This document shows, one piece after another, positions 16,179 through 20,745 of a stretch of DNA of 20,745 nt. Position 1 is the first letter of the stretch. Each line of letters starts with the position of its first letter. The stretch is from JAUZQZ01 sp964492105 (lineage in GTDB: Bacteria; Pseudomonadota; Zetaproteobacteria; Mariprofundales; Mariprofundaceae). The notes beneath the pieces are model-generated. The model did not search any database, was not told the origin of the DNA, and worked only from the letters and a program-made list of their open reading frames with translations. The position numbers and the translations under genes were made by a program. Where the stretch lies: positions 1 to 20,745 of the forward strand of contig CAZBJB010000027.1 of NCBI GenBank assembly GCA_964492105.1. The letters are read 5' to 3'.

Positions 16179-16892
16179 CTAGTTGTCCAGTTTCGATAGC
16201 CACTTCGCTACGCTTGCAATCTGCGCATAGCTCAATGGCCCATCTTTTTTTCTTGAAAACGAAGGCATGTGTTGCCCTAACCCCTTGCTCAGCACGGAGG
16301 CCATGAATGCCGCATCCCGTCCTCGCAAGGCGGGTGCATAGGCTCCCTTGCCTGCCTCGCCATGGCACATGGCGCAGATCGCTTTATAGATTGATATTCC
16401 TGTCACCTTCCCTTCGACGGGCTCAAAATGACAGGATGCGCATTTACCAGAAAAGATCCCTTTCCCCTGCATCGCGCTCATGTGTGGATTGGGTGTTACA
16501 TGCAATATCAGCCAAGCTTGCGTTTCCCGTCCCCTGCTATCAAACACGGTGATCTTTTTTTTAACACGTCCTCGTTTCGCTGTGGTATCCACCCGGACAT
16601 GGAGTGGCGTAAACGCGCCGGGCGGTAGTTCCCTTGTTCCCGGACTAACCGTCGTGCAGCCACAAGATGTTTCCACTTTCTCTACATGCACGGGAAACGC
16701 CCCCGTGTTCCGCAAAAAAAGTGTGGCGCTGGCCTCCTTGCCTTCCATCACGTCGCCCATATCCATTTCAACGGGCTGAATCACCAGAGGGACATCAGCG
16801 ACATGGGCACTCTTCGATTCATGGGGTAACGGTGCGCAGGCCGAGAGTCCGGCCATCAAGGCGGGAACAAGAGAGACAATGGTTCTTGCCAT
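16179..16892 (-). CDS. Lipoprotein with DUF1573 domain fused to di-haem cytochrome c
   Basis: A 237-residue protein. A signal with lipobox LSAC (C19) is followed by a DUF1573 immunoglobulin-like domain (about 35-135) carrying the typical SCGCTT motif. Then comes a cytochrome region with two haem sites, CASCH (151-155) and CAMCH (173-177), and a possible distal methionine in HMPSF (about 209). The first haem site has little sequence around it, whereas the second looks like a small class I cytochrome c domain. It is probably periplasmic and membrane-anchored; its partner is unknown. Its ATG shares one base with the sdhE stop (TGATG), so translation is likely coupled. The start at ATG 16892 is preferred over GTG 16895. 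Domain calls are firm; function is not known. Confidence 0.85.
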   Translation of the reverse strand: MARTIVSLVPALMAGLSACAPLPHESKSAHVADVPLVIQPVEMDMGDVMEGKEASATLFLRNTGAFPVHVEKVETSCGCTTVSPGTRELPPGAFTPLHVRVDTTAKRGRVKKKITVFDSRGRETQAWLILHVTPNPHMSAMQGKGIFSGKCASCHFEPVEGKVTGISIYKAICAMCHGEAGKGAYAPALRGRDAAFMASVLSKGLGQHMPSFSRKKDGPLSYAQIASVAKWLSKLDN

Positions 16893-17125
16893 CACTGTTT
16901 CGCCAGCCAGGGGCGCAACGCCTCAGGTATGGAAGATCGCCCCTGCATCATCGCCAATAGTTGATCGGGTTCACAATCCATCAACTGAGCCAGTGCACTG
17001 TTAAGCGCCTTATTATCGTGTGCCAGCACAGGCTCCAGATGCGACAGCCATGTGTCCAGCTCCAGCATGCCCTGCCGTTTGAGTCGATACCGAAGTTTAC
17101 GGATGTTCACCTCAATATCATCCAT
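16892..17125 (-). CDS. sdhE: SdhE-family FAD assembly factor (DUF339)
   Basis: A 77-residue, all-helical small protein that matches the SdhE/YgfY family by length and by RLKRQGMLELDTWL near the N-terminus and CEPDQLLAMMQG later. SdhE proteins promote covalent FAD attachment to succinate dehydrogenase and fumarate reductase flavoprotein subunits. The conserved RGxxE motif reads QGMLE here: the glycine and glutamate are kept, the arginine is a glutamine with an arginine just before it. ATG 17125 is chosen; GTG 17137 is possible. It is coupled to the downstream DUF1573-cytochrome gene. No sdh genes are in the window. Confidence 0.78.
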   Translation of the reverse strand: MDDIEVNIRKLRYRLKRQGMLELDTWLSHLEPVLAHDNKALNSALAQLMDCEPDQLLAMMQGRSSIPEALRPWLAKQ

Positions 17126-17224
17126 GGTCAAACACACTTACCATTGGAAATCCGACATCATAACTCAGCCTTTTCCTCCGGTTCCGCATGGAAGGTGACT
17201 CGAACGACAGAGCTGTAAACAAAT

Positions 17225-17304
17225 CATGCTTGTTCAGCATTCCCTCCTAAAACGGACTCAAAACGGGATTGCCACTCATTTACGCAGTGTTTTGCAAGGG
17301 GCTC
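17225..17304 (-). repeat. Left half of the 161-bp palindromic repeat (copy E), inverted
   Basis: Read on the minus strand, the sequence from 17304 follows the left arm of the full copy: GAGCCCCTTGCAAAACACTG, then a GAGTGGCAATCC-like block, then GAGTCCG and a diverged inner arm to about 17225. The right arm is missing, so this is half an element. It ends 4 bases beyond the hsp20 stop codon. It is more diverged than copies A and B. Confidence 0.75.
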
Positions 17305-17308
17305 GTTT

Positions 17309-17746
17309 TTATTTAACTTTCACTTCAATTTGTTGTGGCTTTACTTCCTCTGATTTTGGAATGGTCAAAGTGAGAACACCATTTTTATATTCAGCTTCAA
17401 TCTTTTCGGCTTTGATTTCCTGAGGTAGAGTGAAGCTTCTTACAAAAGAACCATAAGTGCATTCGACCCGATGGTGTTTTTTATCCTCGGTTTCAATTTT
17501 CTTTTCACCTTTGATTGTTAAAATACCATTGTCGATATTTACGGTTACGTCATCCTTTTCAACGCCTGGCAGCTCAGCTTTAACGACAAAAACATCTTCT
17601 GTTTCATCAATATCGACGACAGGCATCCAGTCCCCGACCTTAAAGGTTTTATCGTCACTTTTTGCCAATGTGTTTCTTGCCGATCTGCCGTATCTATCCA
17701 GCAGATTTTCCATTTCACGGAATGGATCCCAAACTGATAAGCTCAT
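17309..17746 (-). CDS. Small heat-shock protein, Hsp20/alpha-crystallin family
   Basis: A 145-residue ATP-independent chaperone of the cytoplasm. The N-terminus SLSVWDPFREMENLLDRY is typical. The alpha-crystallin domain (about 38-130) contains FVVKAELPGVEKDDV and ends with NGVLTLTIPKSEE. An I-E-V tail motif (QIEVKVK) resembles the IxI/V docking motif. The start is ATG 17746, with GGAG 7 bases upstream; the 18-codon extension beyond it begins right beside the putative promoter and is unlikely to be translated. The gene is visibly AT-richer than its neighbours, which suggests a different origin. A half repeat lies 4 bases after the stop. Confidence 0.93.
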   Translation of the reverse strand: MSLSVWDPFREMENLLDRYGRSARNTLAKSDDKTFKVGDWMPVVDIDETEDVFVVKAELPGVEKDDVTVNIDNGILTIKGEKKIETEDKKHHRVECTYGSFVRSFTLPQEIKAEKIEAEYKNGVLTLTIPKSEEVKPQQIEVKVK

Positions 17747-17798
17747 GATATTTCTCCTGTCCATTTGCGGTCTTTTAACATTGTGTTCATCTTCGTAC

Positions 17799-17821
17799 AT
17801 ATGGGGTGCTCCTGTTTCAAG
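17799..17821 (-). promoter_or_regulatory. Heat-shock (sigma-32-like) promoter candidate of hsp20, short spacer
   Basis: On the minus strand, CTTGAA (17816-17821) and CCCCATAT (17799-17806) match the sigma-32 -35 and -10 consensus, but are separated by only 9 bases where 13 or more are usual. The site is about 53 bases upstream of the hsp20 ATG. Confidence 0.4.
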
Positions 17822-18299
17822 TCATATACGTCAGCTCCGTGCCGGTTCGGCGTGGATCGGACAAACACAACGTTGATGTAAGAGACAGCTCCCCATGAAG
17901 AAAAATTGAGTTTTAAGAGGCACGGGAAACTTGAGAACAGTATTTCAGGCCTGAGGATGCCACCAAGACGCCAGCCCCCGCCTACATTCTGTCGACAGCC
18001 GACTGTCCCTGACAGGTTGCGCTCCCGCAGAGCCTGCTTCCGTTCCGCCAGCTGTCCGTATCATCGGCATTCCAGCCTGAAAATACCAGTGCCATTTTTT
18101 CCACCCGTTGCGTACCCTTCGCATATTGAAATTTTATCCATATTTTAAGCTCGCATTATTCACAAATGCCACCGCGCCCTCAACGTGTTTCTTTGCCCCT
18201 GCCTGTGCGATGCACGCAGACAGGCGCAACGAATTCTCGATCAGGCGTCCGTAAGCGCGGTTACGCCCTTCCTCTCAAGAATCCGGCCCTGCGTCATCA
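17822..18299. other. Gene-free 480-bp region between hsp20 and glk
   Basis: No frame here resembles a protein. It contains the inverted repeat at 17937-18093 and a bulged hairpin (GCCTGTGCG with CGCAGACAGGC) at 18201-18225, which lies after the glk stop codon and could mark its transcript end. The stretch near 18125-18170 is AT-rich. It may be the remains of a mobile element, but no transposase remnant was recognised. Confidence 0.4.
17937..18093. repeat. Imperfect inverted repeat between hsp20 and glk
   Basis: The left arm around AGTATTTCAGGCCTGAGGAT (from about 17939) is largely the reverse complement of the right arm GGCATTCCAGCCTGAAAATACC (about 18067-18088). The central part contains small palindromes such as CTGTCGACAG and CTGTCCCTGACAG. 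The arms extend weakly outward. It is unrelated to the 161-bp repeat. Confidence 0.5.
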
Positions 18300-19310
18300 T
18301 CACGCCGTATCCATCCTCGAAAGCATATAAGCGGCAGCACCGCGCAAGGCTGTTTTCGGATCCGTAATTATCCGGACAGGGATGTGGGCAAGCAGATCGG
18401 AAAAGCGCCCCTTATCAAGAAAGGCGAACATGAATCCGCCCTCGAAAAATTTCGGTAAAATCTTGGGAGCGATGCCTCCACCAATGTAGATTCCACCGGT
18501 GGCCAGTGCCTTGAGCGCGAGATTACCCGCCTCCGCGCCATAAATGGAAATGAATTGCTCCAGCGCGGCAACACAAATATCGGCTTCATGATTCAGGGCG
18601 GCCCGGGCGATCACGGCGCTGGTATCAATTTTCCGGGTAAGGCGCTTTATCAGCCATGCAGGCTCAGAAAAACGACCCGTATTTTTAAGAAAGTTGTAGA
18701 TATTGTATAAACCCGGGCCGGATACCAGCCGTTCATAGCTGATGCGCCCGTATCGCTTACACAGATAACGGAAAAGTTCGATTTCCTCGTCGTTGCGCGG
18801 TGCATAATCCACGTGTCCGCCTTCGGAAGCGGAGGCTCTGTATCCTGTTCCCGTCGGGAACAGGATGGCCTCACCCAAGCCCGTACCGGAGGCGATTAAG
18901 GCCATGTTGCCAGATTTTCCCTGTTCTCCCTCGTTGAGGGTGACAAGCTGATCCGGCCTCAAGGTGGCGATGCCGTAGGCTGTAGCCTCAAGATCGTTCA
19001 GGATTTTGATCTGACGCATGCCGAGCAAGCCGGTTAGCGCTCCTTCATCCAGATGCCAGCCGAGATTGGGCATGTCGCATATCCCTCCCTTGACGGTGCC
19101 AGCGACACCGAAACAGGAAGTGCGTGGCGAACGCTCTGTATCTTCCAGGAACATACGCACGATTTCTTCGATACCCGTATGATCATGATTGAGGTAGCTG
19201 CACTCCGAAATGGCCGACGGTTCACCGTCGGCCATTGCATAAATGGCCATGTTCGTTTTGGTGGCACCGATGTCTCCGGCAAGAACCAGGGTACTGTCGT
19301 TAGCCTGCAT
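18300..19310 (-). CDS. glk: Glucokinase (bacterial Glk family)
   Basis: A 336-residue cytoplasmic enzyme that phosphorylates glucose to glucose 6-phosphate with ATP. Landmarks are the phosphate-binding AGDIGATKTNMA (11-22), GVAGTVKGG (68-76), the catalytic LND (D106), SGTGLGEAIL (141-150), SEGGHVDYAP (E163 and H166 as sugar ligands) and ATGGIYIGGGIAPKIL near the C-terminus. This is the E. coli Glk type, not the ROK type. GGGAAG lies about 12 bases before the start. It lies 74 bases downstream of the methyltransferase gene on the same strand. Confidence 0.95.
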   Translation of the reverse strand: MQANDSTLVLAGDIGATKTNMAIYAMADGEPSAISECSYLNHDHTGIEEIVRMFLEDTERSPRTSCFGVAGTVKGGICDMPNLGWHLDEGALTGLLGMRQIKILNDLEATAYGIATLRPDQLVTLNEGEQGKSGNMALIASGTGLGEAILFPTGTGYRASASEGGHVDYAPRNDEEIELFRYLCKRYGRISYERLVSGPGLYNIYNFLKNTGRFSEPAWLIKRLTRKIDTSAVIARAALNHEADICVAALEQFISIYGAEAGNLALKALATGGIYIGGGIAPKILPKFFEGGFMFAFLDKGRFSDLLAHIPVRIITDPKTALRGAAAYMLSRMDTA

Positions 19311-19384
19311 GGCTCACATAACTTCCCAGGATGCGTGCATGGGATGATAAAACCACATTTTGGTCGGCATAGTAGTTATTCGCT

Positions 19385-20026
19385 CTATAATGTGAACCTC
19401 TTGCAAAACTCATGAGCAGTGATTGTCATCATGCCCCACAACCAACTGATCTTGTATCGTTCGATCCCGATATTACGAAACCCTGCCGCTGCAATCAGTG
19501 CTTCGCATTCCCTTGCACCGTACGTTCTGAAATGGGCACGATTAAAGACACGCAGGTACAGATCGCAAATATGGCAAGCGAGGTAATCATCGCACCAGTC
19601 CGTGATCAGGAGTTGCCCTTCCGGCCGCAGGACACGCGCAATTTCATCCAGCGCTCTTGCCGGTTGCCTCCAATAATGGAATGTATTGCATGAAACCACA
19701 ACATCGAAGCTGTCGTCGTGGAAGGGCAGGGATTCAGCCCATCCTGCCTTGAAATCAACGCCATCCAGATACTTCCCGCGAGCCATGTCCAGCATTTCCG
19801 GCGATGGATCCATGCCCGTGGCATGTGTATCAGGAAAGAACCTGATGATTCTCTCCAGGAGAGAGCCCGTACCACAGCCGACATCCAGTAAGCGTTGGTT
19901 CGGTTTCAGATGCAATCGTTTCATTGTTTCGCGGACTGTAGCTTCAATGTATGTGGACCACCGCACATCATAGTTCGGCGCAAGACGGGCATATTCCCGT
20001 TGCGCGGAAGAGCGTTTGACACGCAT
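19385..20026 (-). CDS. Class I SAM-dependent methyltransferase, C-terminus formed by a repeat
   Basis: A 213-residue Rossmann-fold methyltransferase. Motif I is LLDVGCGTG (46-54), followed by the acidic residue D73 in GMDPSPEML, then FDVVVSCNTFHYW (108-119), VLRPEGQLLITDW (132-144) and a C-terminal GFRNIGIERYKISWLWGMM. It most resembles the UbiE/small-molecule methyltransferase group; the substrate is unknown. The last ten or so residues (ITAHEFCKRF) are encoded by a partial copy of the palindromic repeat, so the original end has been replaced or extended. The ATG at 20026 has GGAG only one base upstream, which is too close to be ideal. Confidence 0.88.
   Translation of the reverse strand: MRVKRSSAQREYARLAPNYDVRWSTYIEATVRETMKRLHLKPNQRLLDVGCGTGSLLERIIRFFPDTHATGMDPSPEMLDMARGKYLDGVDFKAGWAESLPFHDDSFDVVVSCNTFHYWRQPARALDEIARVLRPEGQLLITDWCDDYLACHICDLYLRVFNRAHFRTYGARECEALIAAAGFRNIGIERYKISWLWGMMTITAHEFCKRFTL
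19394..19423 (-). repeat. Right end of the 161-bp repeat (copy D), inside the methyltransferase gene
   Basis: On the minus strand these 30 bases match copy A at positions 24-53 with two differences (hand count). Weaker similarity may extend to about 19439 through TGTGGGG. The rest of the element is absent. The reading frame used is the same ITAHEFCKR frame that is open in copy A. Confidence 0.8.
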
Positions 20027-20445
20027 GCTCCAGGGTTTCGTTTACGCGCTCGGAGGGGGGCTGCTTCCCGGTCGATCCGGGACAATATTCCCCTCAATCG
20101 AATCAATCGAAAATCGGATTAACCGAGTGCGGTTATCGCGGTTCATGTTGGCTTGATTCAGATTTGCCTCCCACTGCCTCAAAGCGTGTACACTGCCTTG
20201 AAATCTGATGCGATGCACCTTTACTTTTCCCTTCTCCGCAGCCGATCAAGTCCCAACTCTGCTGTACATTCACTTGAGGTGGATAGCCACCTGCTTTCCG
20301 TTAGGTTTGGTGCTAACTTGAACTATTCATCAACCTGAAGATCGGGTGATTACCCGTATATTCACAATGGTATTTATAGGTCAAGAACGCCAATCATGTA
20401 TCATATGAGCCGAATTTTACCATCACCATGTATTATTTTGCTTCA
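20027..20445. other. Gene-free region upstream of the methyltransferase
   Basis: No convincing gene. A 61-codon plus-strand frame (20153-20338) and a 34-codon minus-strand frame (20042-20146) lack ribosome sites and recognisable products. The promoter of the methyltransferase must be here, but no clear -35/-10 pair was found. The right half holds the hairpin cluster at 20277-20356. Confidence 0.4.
20277..20356. other. Cluster of three small perfect hairpins
   Basis: Three hairpins follow in a row: AGGTGG/CCACCT with a 4-base loop (20277-20292), GTTAG/CTAAC with an 8-base loop (20300-20317), and CGGGT/ACCCG with a 4-base loop (20343-20356). None is followed by a T-run, so they are not ordinary terminators. 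They may be part of a structured RNA or the end of a mobile element. Confidence 0.45.
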
Positions 20446-20606
20446 GAGCCAATTGCAAAACTCTGGGTGGATGAGCGGCAATCCCACTTTGAGTTCATTT
20501 TCGGGATGGAATGAGATGCATGGTGGTTCTATGGATCAAAATTCCAGTTCGGAAATGGGCCAAAGTGGGGAAGCCGATCGCCGCTCACGAGTTTGTCGAG
20601 TAGACC
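20446..20606 (+). repeat. Full-length diverged copy (C) of the palindromic repeat
   Basis: It has the same length (161 bp) and orientation as copy B, with about 85% identity and no gaps (hand count). The left terminus GAGCCAATTGCAAAACTC is good; the right terminus GAGTTTGTCGAGTAGACC has decayed, which is where a quarter of the differences lie. The internal GGGCCAAAGTGGGGAAGCCG block is unchanged. Confidence 0.85.
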
Positions 20607-20658
20607 GGTTTCTCTGACTGTGTAGGCTCGTGTTTGTGTTCTCTGTTTACCGGCTGGG

Positions 20659-20712
20659 TTCCCGCTGGTGCCACCATATCCTTGCCTGACAACTGTGCTG
20701 GTTCAGCGGGAA
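20659..20712. other. Inverted repeat at the right edge
   Basis: A perfect 9-bp stem TTCCCGCTG (20659-20667) / CAGCGGGAA (20704-20712) encloses 36 bases that include the small palindrome GGTGCCACC. No gene is visible nearby in the window; it may belong to the leader or transcript end of a gene beyond the edge. Confidence 0.45.
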
Positions 20713-20745
20713 TTGGACAAACGCCTGTTTGATATAAGCTACAAG

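Noticed and set aside
17899..18170. Possible IS remnant between hsp20 and glk, based on AT-rich end-like sequence
   Set aside because: No transposase fragment or clean terminal repeats could be identified, so it is only reported as an inverted repeat.
20153..20338. 61-codon plus-strand frame
   Set aside because: No ribosome site; it runs through the hairpin cluster and has no domain.

Overview
The window looks like chromosomal DNA of a proteobacterium that respires with an alternative complex III (ACIII) in place of a cytochrome bc1 complex. It has moderate GC with one clearly AT-richer gene (hsp20). Proteobacterial markers are an SdhE-family flavinylation factor, a three-gene tatABC cluster, a proteobacterial-type glucokinase and a DciA-like helicase loader. 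I cannot name the genus. ACIII in a proteobacterium with this gene set would fit, among others, iron- or sulfur-oxidising lineages such as Zetaproteobacteria, but that is only a guess. No rRNA, tRNA, CRISPR array or intact transposase gene was seen.

Layout, left to right. Positions 1-2584 (minus strand): a YihY-family membrane protein and an M24 peptidase whose stop and start codons overlap. Positions 2922-7545 (plus strand): hinT and dciA (overlapping), recG, then tatA-tatB-tatC. Positions 7585-15129 (minus strand): a complete ACIII operon in the order actA, actB1, actB2, actC, actD, actE, actF. ActB is split into a molybdopterin-oxidoreductase-like protein and a four-cluster ferredoxin protein. 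Positions 15321-17125 (minus strand): rpe, a DUF1573/di-haem cytochrome c lipoprotein, and sdhE. Positions 17309-20026 (minus strand): a small heat-shock protein, glucokinase and a SAM methyltransferase. The last 0.7 kb carries no convincing gene but several DNA/RNA hairpins and a repeat copy.

How the genes fit together: ActA-F would oxidise quinol and pass electrons to periplasmic carriers. ActB1 carries a twin-arginine signal, and the convergently transcribed neighbour is the Tat translocase that such a protein needs. SdhE (flavinylation of succinate dehydrogenase) and the DUF1573-cytochrome protein are also respiratory. The other genes are housekeeping: replication and recombination (DciA, RecG), pentose phosphate and glucose metabolism (Rpe, Glk) and proteostasis (Hsp20, M24 peptidase).

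The most unusual content is not protein coding. A palindromic repeat of about 161 bp occurs five times in 20.7 kb (two full copies, three partial). One partial copy has become the 3' end of the methyltransferase gene, one lies 4 nt after the hsp20 stop codon, and one full copy ends beside the ribosome-binding region of hinT. A second, unrelated palindrome of about 190 bp lies between recG and tatA. Weaker inverted repeats lie upstream of rpe, between hsp20 and glk, and at the right edge.
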